Of a DNA stretch of 64,000 bases, positions 8,439 through 18,200 are shown piece by piece. The position numbers and the translations under genes were made by a program. Every line of letters starts with the position of its first letter. Position 1 is the first letter of the stretch. Source of the DNA: an uncultured Lachnospiraceae bacterium (lineage in GTDB: Bacteria > Bacillota > Clostridia > Lachnospirales > Lachnospiraceae); NCBI GenBank assembly GCA_947169385.1, contig CAMVPR010000008.1, positions 1-64,000 on the forward strand, written 5' to 3'. The notes beneath the pieces were generated by a model. The model saw only the letters and a program-made list of their open reading frames with translations. It was not told where the DNA came from and did not search any database.

Positions 8439-8909
8439 TTAATCGACCTCCTTCTCATCATCAGTAGCATATTTGGAAATACTCTCTATAACTTCTTCCG
8501 CCATCTCTCTGGCTCTTATAACGCAGAAAATGGTATCATCACCCGCAATCGAGCCTACCACTCCATATAATCCGACGTTGTCTAACGCCGCTGCCACAGC
8601 CATGGCAAGTCCGGCAACCGTCTTTATAACAATAATATTCTCCGACGATTCCATACTCAAGATTCCGTCTCTTAACACCCTCTTGTACCTTAGAGCATTG
8701 GAAGATTCCTGTTCCTGTAGCCTAACATACTTAAGCTCTCCGCCAGGCACAGCCATCTTGGTAATCTTAAGTTCTCTTAAATCTCTAGATATCGTTGCCT
8801 GAGTCGAGTTGTATCCCTCTTTATTCAGAAGGTCATTTAACTCGTCCTGCGTTTTGATATCATTTGTCTCAATAATCTCTAATAATTTAGCATGTCTTGA
8901 TGCTTTCAT
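8439..8909 (-). CDS. argR: Arginine repressor ArgR
   Basis: The 156-residue protein has the ArgR layout. The N-terminal winged helix (about residues 1-70) contains TQATISRDLRELKITK. The C-terminal arginine-binding and oligomerisation domain contains GSIAGDDTIFCVIRA, the form of the family motif that contacts arginine. In the usual scheme it represses arginine synthesis genes and can activate catabolism. No arginine genes are in the window. The conserved clostridial position between nadK and recN supports orthology. I saw no ARG-box palindrome in the 47-base gap upstream, so self-regulation from that gap is unlikely. Confidence 0.95.
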   Translation of the reverse strand: MKASRHAKLLEIIETNDIKTQDELNDLLNKEGYNSTQATISRDLRELKITKMAVPGGELKYVRLQEQESSNALRYKRVLRDGILSMESSENIIVIKTVAGLAMAVAAALDNVGLYGVVGSIAGDDTIFCVIRAREMAEEVIESISKYATDDEKEVD

Positions 8910-8956
8910 AATGTTCCTCCATTCTTCAAGTAGAGTGTAGGAAGCCCTGTTTCCAT

Positions 8957-9793
8957 TTATTTAATCTTATCTCTCAACACCTCGTAGAAGCTCTCTTCTC
9001 TGACTCTTATGAGCTTGGCAGGTGTGTCAAGTTTCTTTATAACTATCGAATCGAGCGGGCTTATAGTCTTACCTATCTGTCCGTCAAATGTTATATATCC
9101 CTCTTTAGGTGCGGTTCTGACTTCACCGAGGACAACTCTAAGCTCGTCAGTGTCCGATAAAACCACGCTCCTCGCCGTGAGCGAGTGCGGAGAAATCGGC
9201 GTCACAAGCATGAGCGATGTCTTAGGACACACTACAGGTCCTCCGGCCGAGAGGTTATATGCCGTCGAGCCGGTAGGCGTAGACACAATCACGCCATCGG
9301 CGTCATAGACGTCCAAAAGCTCGCCATTGACATACAACTCAAGTTTAACAATCCTTGATATACCACTTCTCGAGATAACAATGTCATTGAGTGCGATGTC
9401 AGAATCTACTATCTCGTCCCCGTGATAGATATCACCCTTGAGCATCATGCGCTCATCCATAGTGTAATCATCGGCAAAAAGCCTGTCTATCAAAGGCTTA
9501 ACGCCTGACGGTTCGGTCTGTGTCAGGAAACCTAAATGTCCCATATTAACACCGACAACCGGTATCAACGCAGGATAAAGCCCTCTTACGGTTCGAAGTA
9601 TAGAGCCGTCTCCGCCTAATACTATAACACATTCCGTGTCTTCATCAACATCGATTGCATTTCTCATAGTCTCAAGATTCCTCAAAACTATCCTCGAATT
9701 GCCACCCTTTGAAACTATGTATTCTTCTATATCTTTGGCAACTCTGTTGCTGTCAACCTTATCTTCATTACATACTATAATATAATTATTCAT
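8957..9793 (-). CDS. nadK: NAD kinase
   Basis: NadK phosphorylates NAD to NADP in the cytoplasm. The start is the ATG at 9793, which has GGAG seven bases upstream; an in-frame GTG two codons earlier nearly touches that site. The 278-residue protein carries the signature GGDGSILR near residue 60, GHLGFLT, and the NAD-binding segment VSTPTGSTAYNLSAGGPV. The gap to the upstream tlyA stop is 12 bases, so the pair is co-transcribed. Confidence 0.95.
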   Translation of the reverse strand: MNNYIIVCNEDKVDSNRVAKDIEEYIVSKGGNSRIVLRNLETMRNAIDVDEDTECVIVLGGDGSILRTVRGLYPALIPVVGVNMGHLGFLTQTEPSGVKPLIDRLFADDYTMDERMMLKGDIYHGDEIVDSDIALNDIVISRSGISRIVKLELYVNGELLDVYDADGVIVSTPTGSTAYNLSAGGPVVCPKTSLMLVTPISPHSLTARSVVLSDTDELRVVLGEVRTAPKEGYITFDGQIGKTISPLDSIVIKKLDTPAKLIRVREESFYEVLRDKIK

Positions 9794-9805
9794 AGGCACT
9801 CTCCA

Positions 9806-10612
9806 TCATTTCAATGTGTCGTGTGATGCTTCAACAATACCCTTGATATCAAGTTCCGAAGGATCCATGCCGATTCCTTCTTTATTCACAATGTATATAA
9901 GATACTCTATATTGCCCTCAGGCCCCTTGATTGGCGAATATTCAAGCCCTAAAATACTAAATCCGTTGGCGTGAACATACTCTGCTATCATAAGAATTAC
10001 TTCCTCGTGAACCTTAGGATCTCTTACTACGCCCTTCTTGCCGACCTTCTCTCTGCCCGCCTCAAACTGTGGCTTGATAAGTGCGCACACCTTGGCATCT
10101 TCCTTAAGCAAAGCCTTTAGAGGCATGAGAACTTTCGTAAGCGAGATAAATGAAACATCTATCGATGCGAAGTCCAACATGTCGTCGATATCATCATTAG
10201 ATACGTATCTAATGTTAGTCTTCTCCATTACAACAACCCTGTCGTCATTTCTCAACTTCCAGTCTAACTGGCCATGTCCGACATCAACAGAGTAGACTTT
10301 GACAGCTCCGTTTTGAAGCATACAGTCCGTGAATCCTCCCGTACTGCTTCCGACATCCATACATACCATGCCTGTCAAATCTATGTCGAATTCATTCATC
10401 GCCTTCTCAAGCTTTAGTCCACCACGACTGACATACTTTAGTGTCTTCCCTCGAACTTCAATTACGGCTTCTTCAGAAAATGTTGACCCTGCCTTGTCTT
10501 CCTTGTCGCCATCAACGTAGACTATGCCTGACATAATTATTGCCTTGGCCTTCTCTCTCGATGAGGCAAGACCCTTTTTAACAAGTAGTACGTCCAGTCT
10601 CTCTTTACCCAT
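9806..10612 (-). CDS. tlyA: TlyA family rRNA methyltransferase / hemolysin
   Basis: The start is taken at the ATG at 10612, giving MGKERLDVLLVKKG and 268 residues. Upstream in-frame codons run into a dispersed repeat and do not resemble the family. An N-terminal S4 RNA-binding domain (residues about 3-60) precedes an FtsJ-type methyltransferase fold. Its SAM-binding segment VCMDVGSSTGGFTDCML and the later SIDVSFISLTKVL are visible. Family members 2'-O-methylate rRNA cytidines. AAAGGA lies 14 bases before the ATG, which is a long spacing, so the start carries some doubt. Position between dxs and nadK is the standard one in Clostridia. Confidence 0.9.
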   Translation of the reverse strand: MGKERLDVLLVKKGLASSREKAKAIIMSGIVYVDGDKEDKAGSTFSEEAVIEVRGKTLKYVSRGGLKLEKAMNEFDIDLTGMVCMDVGSSTGGFTDCMLQNGAVKVYSVDVGHGQLDWKLRNDDRVVVMEKTNIRYVSNDDIDDMLDFASIDVSFISLTKVLMPLKALLKEDAKVCALIKPQFEAGREKVGKKGVVRDPKVHEEVILMIAEYVHANGFSILGLEYSPIKGPEGNIEYLIYIVNKEGIGMDPSELDIKGIVEASHDTLK

Positions 10613-10647
10613 GGTTATCGTGTTAATCCTTTCTTTTATTACCAACC

Positions 10648-10697
10648 GTAGCGGCGAACATTGTTCGCCATTTATGGAGCACACTGTGCTCCGCTAC
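10648..10697. repeat. Dispersed palindromic repeat R1 between dxs and tlyA
   Basis: Two adjacent hairpins form one element. GTAGCGGCGAAC...GTTCGCC is followed by GGAGCACACTGTGCTCCGCTAC-type sequence, and the GTAGC at one end pairs with GCTAC at the other. It fills most of the gap between dxs and tlyA. Related copies lie at 12839-12887 and 40976-41031, with a half copy at 47151-47172. Confidence 0.85.
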
Positions 10698-10713
10698 AGT
10701 ATGACATAATACC

Positions 10714-12573
10714 CTAAATATACTTCTCAACCTTCTTAACTATCGCATCCGCATCAATGCGATACCTCGCCCTGAGCTCCGACACTTTACCGTGCTCCAC
10801 GAAACAATCCTCAATCGCCATAACCTCGCATTTGCATTTGACATTCTCTGTACGCATATACGCAGCCACAGCCTCTCCAAATCCACCGCTGTAAACATTA
10901 TCCTCAACGGTAATAATCACATCGTGCTCCTTACCGAGCGCCTTGATAAGCTTCTTGTCGAAAGGCTTAACAAACCTCGGATTGACAAGCGTAACCTCAA
11001 TGCCCTTCTTCTTAAGAGCCTTGTAAGCCTCGTGCGCCTCAACCATCATACTTCCGACGGCAATCAAGCAGACCTTCTTGCCCTTAAATATAACCTCGCC
11101 CTTGCCGTACTCGATCGTCCTATCATCGGTCTTAAGCTCATAATAAGCCGCACCCCTCGGGTACTTAATCGCAACCGGACCGTCATGCTTGAACGCCCAC
11201 TCCATCATAAGACTGAGCTCATATCTGTTCTTAGGCGCCATGACAGTCATATTAGGCATTGAGCTCAAGTAACTCGTATCAAATATTCCCTGATGCGTAT
11301 CTCCGTCAGCTCCCACAAGTCCCGACCTGTCAACGCCGATAACAACCGGAAGATTGTTAAGGCAGACATCATGAATAAGCTGGTCATACGACCTCTGTAG
11401 AAACGAAGAATATATCGCAACCACCGGTCTTAGGCCGCTCGCAGACATTCCCGCTGCAAATGTAACCGCATGCTCCTCCGCAATTCCTACATCAAAGCAC
11501 CTGTCAGGGTATTCTTTGGCAAATGCAGAAAGTCCCGTTCCGTCAGGCATAGCCGCAGTAACAGCCACTATATCTTCATTCTTAGATGCAAGTTTAATAA
11601 GAGTCTTGGCAAATATATCCGTGTAAGTTGCAGTGTCTTTCTTGACCAAAGGCTTGCCGGTATCAAGATCAAAAGGTTCAACACCATGAAAATGATCGGG
11701 ATATCTCTCAGCGTAACTGTAGCCTTTACCCTTCTTGCTGACAACGTGAATAATAATCGGTCTTTTAAGTTCCTTTGCCTTCATGATTGTAGACTTCAAA
11801 TTCTTGACGTTATGTCCGTCGACAGGACCGACATAAGTGATACCCATATCCTCAAAAAACATGCCCGGAACAACCAACGACTTGATGGAATCTTTGGATC
11901 TTTTGACACCCTTGGCGATAGGTTCACCAATACCCGGAATACCTAAGAGAGCGTGCTCGACACTGCCCTTAAATGAGTTGTACTTGTCGCCTACACGGAT
12001 GTTGTTAAGGTAGCGGCTCAAACCGCCGACATTTTCTGAAATGGACATCTTGTTATCATTTAAAATAATAATAAGATTGCTCTTAAGTTGGCCAATGTTA
12101 TTGAGCGCCTCAAGCGCCATTCCGCCTGACAATGCGCCATCACCTATAACTGCGACGACAGTGCGATCCTCGCCCTTTATGTCACGAGCCTTAGCGTAAC
12201 CTAGTGCAAGTGAAAGGGAAGTGGAACTGTGCCCCGTGTTAAAACCATCTGTCTCGCTCTCTGATAGTTTAGGAAATCCACTCATACCATCGAGCTGTCT
12301 TAATGTGTCGAAACCATCCTTCCTACCCGTAAGAATCTTGTGCACATAAGACTGGTGTCCAACATCCCAGATAAGCTTATCATTTGGAAAATCAAGTGCG
12401 AGATGAAGAGCCATTGTTAGCTCCACTGCGCCTAGATTAGAGGCTAGATGGCCTCCTGTCCTGCTGACCTTCTGAAGAAGAAAAGACCTTATCTCTGCAG
12501 CTAAGTCTCTGTATAATTCAGGTGAAATGTTCTTTATATCATTGGCTTTTGTAATAGAATCTAGTATGGGCAT
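10714..12573 (-). CDS. dxs: 1-deoxy-D-xylulose-5-phosphate synthase
   Basis: Dxs condenses pyruvate with glyceraldehyde 3-phosphate, the first step of the MEP isoprenoid pathway, using thiamine diphosphate. The ATG at 12573 follows the xseB stop by one base, with GGAGG inside the end of xseB, and gives 619 residues. The protein shows DVGHQSYVHKILTGR, the ThDP motif GDGALSGGMALEALNN, FEDMGITYVGPVDGHN, the transketolase-like pyrimidine domain with IAEEHAVTFAAGMS, and a C-terminal transketolase domain. The usual neighbour ispA (farnesyl diphosphate synthase) is missing between xseB and dxs. Confidence 0.97.
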   Translation of the reverse strand: MPILDSITKANDIKNISPELYRDLAAEIRSFLLQKVSRTGGHLASNLGAVELTMALHLALDFPNDKLIWDVGHQSYVHKILTGRKDGFDTLRQLDGMSGFPKLSESETDGFNTGHSSTSLSLALGYAKARDIKGEDRTVVAVIGDGALSGGMALEALNNIGQLKSNLIIILNDNKMSISENVGGLSRYLNNIRVGDKYNSFKGSVEHALLGIPGIGEPIAKGVKRSKDSIKSLVVPGMFFEDMGITYVGPVDGHNVKNLKSTIMKAKELKRPIIIHVVSKKGKGYSYAERYPDHFHGVEPFDLDTGKPLVKKDTATYTDIFAKTLIKLASKNEDIVAVTAAMPDGTGLSAFAKEYPDRCFDVGIAEEHAVTFAAGMSASGLRPVVAIYSSFLQRSYDQLIHDVCLNNLPVVIGVDRSGLVGADGDTHQGIFDTSYLSSMPNMTVMAPKNRYELSLMMEWAFKHDGPVAIKYPRGAAYYELKTDDRTIEYGKGEVIFKGKKVCLIAVGSMMVEAHEAYKALKKKGIEVTLVNPRFVKPFDKKLIKALGKEHDVIITVEDNVYSGGFGEAVAAYMRTENVKCKCEVMAIEDCFVEHGKVSELRARYRIDADAIVKKVEKYI

Positions 12574-12574
12574 C

Positions 12575-12778
12575 TTATTCCTCCACCATATCCTCAGACA
12601 GGTCGATAATCTGCTGCTCGACTTCGTCAAGCTCTGTCTGACATTCTCTAATAATCTTTATGCCCTTTTTGTATTTATCTATAGCCTCATTAAGAGGAGT
12701 CTCGTCGTTAGAAAGCTCCTCGATAATCTCGTTAACTTGTTTTAAATTGTCTTCTATAGACGCTTTCTTGGTAGCCAT
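12575..12778 (-). CDS. xseB: Exodeoxyribonuclease VII small subunit
   Basis: This 67-residue helical protein matches XseB in length and sequence, with SIEDNLKQVNEIIEELSND followed by LNEAIDKYKKGIKIIRECQ. It pairs with XseA to form exonuclease VII, which digests single-stranded DNA. Its stop codon is one base from the dxs ATG, so the two are coupled. The 153-base gap to xseA is filled by dispersed repeats. An intact RBS (AGGAGG) precedes the ATG. Confidence 0.92.
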   Translation of the reverse strand: MATKKASIEDNLKQVNEIIEELSNDETPLNEAIDKYKKGIKIIRECQTELDEVEQQIIDLSEDMVEE

Positions 12779-12798
12779 AAAACCTCCTAAATTAATAA

Positions 12799-12932
12799 GA
12801 TTCTTCGCTTCGCTCAGAATGACACACCGTTGTCACCTGTAGCGGCGAACATCGTTCGCCACCATGGAGCACACTGTGCTCCGCTACGATTATACCACGT
12901 CATCCTGAGGAACATCGTGACGAAGGATCTTT
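12799..12932. repeat. Composite dispersed repeats (R2, R1, R3) between xseA and xseB
   Basis: Three elements lie end to end: R2 at 12799-12824 (GATTCTTCGCTTCGCTCAGA..., reverse form), R1 at 12839-12887, and R3 at 12899-12932 (GTCATCCTGAGGAACATCG...). Together they fill nearly the whole gap inside an otherwise tight operon. R3 reaches the xseA stop codon at 12932, so it may supply the last codon context. Confidence 0.85.
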
Positions 12933-14191
12933 TAATCAATGACCTCTAAGTCCCTTGAGCCTCCACTCATGGTAAGCGTGACCCTGTCCCCCTTATTAAG
13001 CGAAGTAATATCAGTAACCGGCTTGTCATCAACAGCCACATAACCAAAACCGTTAATAAGCTTATCAAGTGGCGACAAACCTTTAAGTCTCGCCTCTAAG
13101 ATAGAAGTCTGATTGTATCGCTTATCGTATAACTGCTTCATATTGACATCAAGGCTCTTCCTTGAATCAACAACCTGCTCCTTATATAACTTAACCTTAT
13201 CCTTAATTAAAAGGTTAATATCTCTCTTCATATTCTCTAGCAAATGCTTCTGCTCTGCTACCTTAGCCATCGGGCTCAATTTATTAAGCTTAAGATTAAC
13301 CCTGTCAAGCTCTGCCCTGTAATCCTTAACACGCCTTATAAGCCTCTGGTTAAGCAACTCTTCCATATGACCAAGCTCGTAAAGATAATCCTCCCATTTA
13401 AAAACAGCAAGTTCCGCCGCCGCAGAAGGCGTAGGTGCTCTAAGATCCGCGACATAATCCGCAATCGTATAATCAACTTCATGTCCCGTTCCGGAAATGA
13501 TAGGAGTAGTCGCATTATAAATAGTGTACGCAAGCTCCTCATCGTTAAATGCCCAAAGATCGTTGATGCTTCCACCACCTCTTCCGATGATTATTACATC
13601 AAGCCCGAGCCTGTCTAACGCATTGATACCCTTGACAATGGTAGAAGCAGCGCCATCGCCCTCAACCAAAGACGGGTAAAGATAAAGCCGCACATAAGGA
13701 TTACGCCTCTTAGTAACATTTCTTATATCTTGAATAACCGCGCCTGTCCTCGATGTCACAACGCCAATCCTAAGCGCATACTTAGGAATAGGCTTCTTGT
13801 GAGCCTCATCAAACAGACCTTTCGCGGCCAACTCTTTCTTAATCTGCTCGAATCTTACATAGAAATCTCCAAGACCTGCGAGATTGACTTCATTTGCAAT
13901 AAGCTGATAATTGCCCTTCTTCTCGTAAATGCTTACTCTTCCGCTGACAACAACGCTCTGCCCCGCCTCAAGCTTAAACTTCAACCCGCCTGCCCTCGAC
14001 GACCTGAACATCGTACAGGCGATAACAGCCGACTTGTCATCATTCTCCAAAGTAAAAAATACATTGCCGGAAGCCGGATAACTAACATCAGACACAGTTC
14101 CCTTGACCGATATGTTGCTGAGCATGTAATCGCTCATAATCATGCGTTTGATATATGAAACTACCTGGTCGACTGTGTATTCTTTGTTCAT
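12932..14191 (-). CDS. xseA: Exodeoxyribonuclease VII large subunit
   Basis: XseA is the catalytic subunit of exonuclease VII. The 419-residue product has an N-terminal OB fold (about residues 1-105, with VKGTVSDVSYPASGNVFFTL), the catalytic region IRIGVVTSRTGAVIQDI and GRGGGSINDLWAFNDEELAY, then a coiled-coil and a short C-terminal segment. Its ATG overlaps the nusB stop as ATGA, so it is translationally coupled to nusB. Length is close to the family norm. Confidence 0.96.
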   Translation of the reverse strand: MNKEYTVDQVVSYIKRMIMSDYMLSNISVKGTVSDVSYPASGNVFFTLENDDKSAVIACTMFRSSRAGGLKFKLEAGQSVVVSGRVSIYEKKGNYQLIANEVNLAGLGDFYVRFEQIKKELAAKGLFDEAHKKPIPKYALRIGVVTSRTGAVIQDIRNVTKRRNPYVRLYLYPSLVEGDGAASTIVKGINALDRLGLDVIIIGRGGGSINDLWAFNDEELAYTIYNATTPIISGTGHEVDYTIADYVADLRAPTPSAAAELAVFKWEDYLYELGHMEELLNQRLIRRVKDYRAELDRVNLKLNKLSPMAKVAEQKHLLENMKRDINLLIKDKVKLYKEQVVDSRKSLDVNMKQLYDKRYNQTSILEARLKGLSPLDKLINGFGYVAVDDKPVTDITSLNKGDRVTLTMSGGSRDLEVID

Positions 14192-14598
14192 ACGCTCTCC
14201 TTGCCGCGAATTATCGTTCCTAATATTCCGTTGACAAATGCAGGCGCAGCGTCAGATGTATAATCCTTGGCAAGTCTTACAGCCTCATCTGCGGTTATTG
14301 CGTCCTCGGTGTCGCTCTCAAAAAGAATCTCATAAACAGAAAGTCGAAGAATTGCAAGCTCTGCCTTGCCTATACGATTAAGCTTCCAGCCGTTACTTGC
14401 CTCCTCGATCTTAGAGTCTATCTCGGCGAGATGACTCTCAATATCATTGAGCTTGTCTGTTATAGCCTTAATCTCTTCGTCCGGGATATTGTTACTCTCT
14501 TGATAAAGTGATGCCAACTCCTCTACGTTGACACCTGATTGGAATTCCGTCTGGAATAAGATTTTGAAAATGTCAGTTCTTCTACTGCGATTATCCAT
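14188..14598 (-). CDS. nusB: Transcription antitermination factor NusB
   Basis: NusB binds boxA RNA with S10 in rRNA antitermination. The 136-residue protein is all-helical and shows RTDIFKILFQTEFQSG at the start and the family end ADEAVRLAKDYTSDAAPAFVNGILG, where the conserved lysine/phenylalanine face of NusB lies. GGAGGATACC precedes the ATG. It heads the nusB-xseA-xseB-dxs-tlyA-nadK-argR-recN run. Confidence 0.93.
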   Translation of the reverse strand: MDNRSRRTDIFKILFQTEFQSGVNVEELASLYQESNNIPDEEIKAITDKLNDIESHLAEIDSKIEEASNGWKLNRIGKAELAILRLSVYEILFESDTEDAITADEAVRLAKDYTSDAAPAFVNGILGTIIRGKESV

Positions 14599-14624
14599 AA
14601 TTAATGGTATCCTCCGATAAAAAC

Positions 14625-14641
14625 ACCGCCCACCGGGCGGT
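14625..14641 (-). terminator. Terminator between the Asp23 gene and nusB
   Basis: ACCGCCC and GGGCGGT form a 7-bp GC-only-rich stem with a 3-base loop, followed by GTTTTTATC on the minus strand. It would end the Asp23 transcript or attenuate read-through into nusB. Confidence 0.75.
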
Positions 14642-14664
14642 ACATAAATTGATATGTCTAAATG

Positions 14665-15102
14665 TTATGCAACAGAAACGATGCGCACATTAACCCTGTC
14701 AACCGTAAGTCCGGTCATGTTCTCTATAGCTTGCTTAACTCTATCCTGCACGAGCCTTGTCACTTCCTGAATGTTAACTCCGTACTGCATCACGCAGTTA
14801 AGCTGTACCTTAACAACACTGCCTTCAATTGTAACTCTAACACCTTTAGAAAGGACATTCATCCCTATCTTGCTGACAATCTCGCCGGTGATATTGCCGT
14901 TGAGTCGCGCAATTCCGTCAACCTCAGTAGCAGCAATGCCAGCGATAGATGCGATAACGCTATCGGCAATCCTAACGCTTCCGTGCTCCTGCTCCTGCTC
15001 TACCTGATAGTTCTGTTGTTTTTTAGCTGATTTAGAATTCCTTCTCTTACCTCTTGTCTGAGGATTAGATAATCTGGAACCTGACTTTATGCTTGCCGTC
15101 AT
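14665..15102 (-). CDS. Asp23/Gls24 family envelope stress protein
   Basis: The start is the ATG at 15102, preceded by AGGAGGAGACTGT, which gives 145 residues. After a basic N-terminal segment of about 40 residues, the Asp23 (DUF322) domain begins with GSVRIADSVIASIAGIAATE and continues through a beta-rich VRVTIEGSVVKVQLN and NIQEVTRLVQDRVKQAIE. In other Firmicutes, members are membrane-associated through a partner and linked to cell-wall stress. The gene commonly precedes nusB in Clostridia, as here. A terminator separates the two. Confidence 0.9.
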   Translation of the reverse strand: MTASIKSGSRLSNPQTRGKRRNSKSAKKQQNYQVEQEQEHGSVRIADSVIASIAGIAATEVDGIARLNGNITGEIVSKIGMNVLSKGVRVTIEGSVVKVQLNCVMQYGVNIQEVTRLVQDRVKQAIENMTGLTVDRVNVRIVSVA

Positions 15103-15211
15103 ACAGTCTCCTCCTATCATACAAATTATGTAACATTATACTACATTACCAAACTAATCTCAATACGAAAATATAACCAACTAAAAAATGACGAAAAATA
15201 GCAATACTTCA

Positions 15212-15240
15212 TTGATTATTTTGTGAAAATGTTGTAAAAT
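15212..15240 (+). promoter_or_regulatory. Predicted promoter of the long helical protein gene
   Basis: TTGATT (15212-15217) and TAAAAT (15235-15240) are separated by 17 bases, leaving a leader of about 48 bases before the ATG at 15295. It faces away from the Asp23 gene. Confidence 0.45.
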
Positions 15241-15294
15241 AATCATATGTGTTTTACTATGACAAACTATACTATAGTAAGGGAGAGATAATGC

Positions 15295-18200
15295 ATGAAT
15301 TGTCCTATTTGTGGCGCAGAGACCAATGCTCTGCTTTGTAAGAATTGCGAAGGCAACAACGACAAGATTAACAACTGGTATTCGACTTTCAAGAGCGGAT
15401 TGTTCTCTAAAGAGACCAAGATCAGTTTATATTTGTCTAAGTACACTATTCAGGGGGATGGCTTCATGGGCATCGAGAAGATGTATGACCCTAACGAGCC
15501 AGATGCGGATAGCAGTTCAACAGAGAAGATGTTAACTAAAGACCCTAATAAGGGCGAAGCTGAGGCATTTGAATTCTGTCTTGTTCACGCTACGGGCGTT
15601 GAGACAGTTAAGTTTATGAACCAGAATGCTTTGCTCATCAAGCTTACCAGAAAGATTGACAAGTTCATCGAGGACGTAAGCCTTTATCTTCCGGGGCTTC
15701 CAGAGACTGAGGAGATTGCCAATGTCTTAAGACAGGCTATCGTTGACACTAAAGAGCGTGCCAGAGTCAAGATGGAAGAATACCAAAAGATTCGTGAGAA
15801 GGAGGACGCTGAATTCTTCCTTCACAAGTACAACGAACATATCGAGAAGGCCAACAACCCTTCATGTGTTGTCAAGTTAGAGGATAACAATCTTAAGGGA
15901 ATATATCTCAATCAGGACAAGGATATCATTTTCCTTAATATCAGCGGTGTTAACAGGACTGTAGATGCTGCTTACATCCCACATGACAATATCAATTACT
16001 ATAGAAAGATATCATATACTCCTAAGGCTATGCCATTTAAGGAAGGCTATTTTGGAGGTAGCTTTACCGATACAACATTTGACATTCCGCAAGCACTTCA
16101 TGATTATGTTTTGCTTGAGCTTCCTGGACATTTGTCTAACAATGTACCTGTGTTGCCGGACCTTGATTCTACTTTTAAGAAGTCAGATGATGCGTCTTAT
16201 GTTGCTCCATCTGCCAACATAGTTCTTAATTACTATAACCAGAAGCTTCGTAAGGATTTTGAGGTTGAGCTCCCTGAGAGTGCTTTGACATTTTTGCAGC
16301 AACACCTTGCAGATCTTGATTTTACTATTATGGATGAGAGTTACGAGGCTAGAGAGGCAATCAAGAATGTCGAGACCGAAGAAGCCGTTGCCATGATGAA
16401 TGCCGAGAAAGAGAAAGCCATCGCTGAAGCTGAGGAAGCTAAGCGTGAGGTTGAGGCCGAGAAAGCTAAGGCTCTTCGTGAAGCCGAGGAAGCCAAGGCT
16501 GCTGCTTTAGCTGAGGTTGAAGCTGCTAAGCGTGAGGCTGAGGAAGCTAGAGCTGCTGCTCTTCGCGAGGCAGAGGAAGCCAAGAAAGCTGCAGAAGAAG
16601 CTAAGGCTCAAGCTCTTAAGGAACTTGAGGAAGCCAAGGCTCAAGCTGCGAAAGAAGCTGAGGAAGCTAAGGCTCAGGCTCTTAAGGAAGCTGAAGAAGC
16701 CAAGGCTGCTGCTGTTCATCAGGCCGCTTTAGATGCCATTTCTCAGAAAGAGATTGAAGAAGAACAGGCTCGTATCGCTGCCGAGGAAGAGGCTAAGCGT
16801 AAGGCTGAGGAAGAGAGACAGCGTAAAGAAGCTGAAGAGAAAGCAAGACTTGAAGCTGAACAGAAGGCTAAGGAAGAAGCTGAGCGCAAGGCTCGCGAAG
16901 AGGAAGAGCGCAAGGCCAAAGAAGAAGCTGAGCGTAAAGCTAAGGAAGAAGAAGAACGTAAGCGCAAGGAAGCTGAGGAAGCTGAGCGTAAGCGTAAGGA
17001 AGAAGAAGAACGTAAGCGCAAGGAAGCTGAAGAAGCTGAGCGTAAACGTAAGGAAGAGGAAGAACGCAAGCGTAAGGAAGCTGAAGAAGCTGAGCGTAAG
17101 CGTAAGGAAGAGGAAGAACGTAAGCGCAAGGAAGCTGAAGAAGCTGCAAGACTTGAGGCTGAGCGTAAAGCCAAGGAAGAAGCTGAGCGCAAGGCTCGTG
17201 AAGAGGAAGAACGCAAGCGTAAGGAAGAAGAGAGAATTAAGCGCGAGGAAGCAAGAAAGGCTCGCGAGGCTGAGCAACGTAAGATCTTCGAGGAAGAGAT
17301 GACCAAGTTAGAGAAGGCTCTTGAGGAAGAGAAGATCGCTAAGCAGAAGGCCAAGGAAGAAGAAGAGAGAATTAAGCGCGAGGAAGCCGAGAAGATAGCT
17401 CGTCTTGAGGCTGAGAAGAAAGCCAAAGAAGAAGAAGCTAAGCGTAAGGCTGAAGAAGAAGCACGCAAAAAAGAAGAAGAAAGAATACGCAAGCAAGAGG
17501 AATTCCGTAAGAAGATGGAAGCTGAGGAGCAGGCTCGTATCGCTGCTGCTAAGGCTGCCGCTGAAGAAGAAGAACGCAAGCGTAAGGAAGCTGAAGCCGA
17601 AGCTGAGCGTAAGCGCATAGAGGCTGAAGAAGCTGAGAAGAAACGCAAAGAAGAAGAAGAAAGGCAGCGTAAGGAAGCTGAGGAGAAAGCAATCGCCGAA
17701 GCTGCTGAGAAAGCGAGAATTGCTGCTGAGGAAGAACGTGCTAGACAGGAAGCTGAGATGGCTGCTGTTGAGGCAGAGTTAAGAGCTAAGGAACAGGCTG
17801 AACTTAAGGCCAAGGAAGAAGCTGCTGCAAGGTTTCAGAAGGAGCTCGAAGATAAAGAGCGCGAGAAAGCTGAAGAAGCTGCAAGAAAGGCTGCTGAAGA
17901 ACAAGCACGCATAGCTGCTGAGCAGGCTAAGAAAGAAGCCGAGGAAGCCGAGAAAGCTGCCGCTGCTAAGAGAGCTCAGGAAGAAGCTGAAGAGCAGGCT
18001 AGATTAGAGGCACTCGAGAAAGAGAGACGTGAGGCTGAGGAAGCTAAGCGTAAGACCGAGGACGATGAAGAAGCTAAGCTTAGAGCGCTTGAGGCTCAGA
18101 TGAGAGCTAATTCTAACGACGCTATAGCTAATGCGACTGCTGCTGCTAAGGAAGCTTTAGCTGACGCACAGGCAGAGAAGGATGCACTTATCAAGGAAGC

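Noticed and set aside
8910..8956. ARG box for self-regulation of argR.
   Set aside because: No palindrome like the known operator is visible in the short gap upstream.
16729..17813. Long open frames on the minus strand opposite the charged-helix gene, up to 356 codons.
   Set aside because: They arise from the repeated GAA/GCT/AAG codons of the plus-strand gene, lack ribosome binding sites and give low-complexity Ser/Leu/Arg products.
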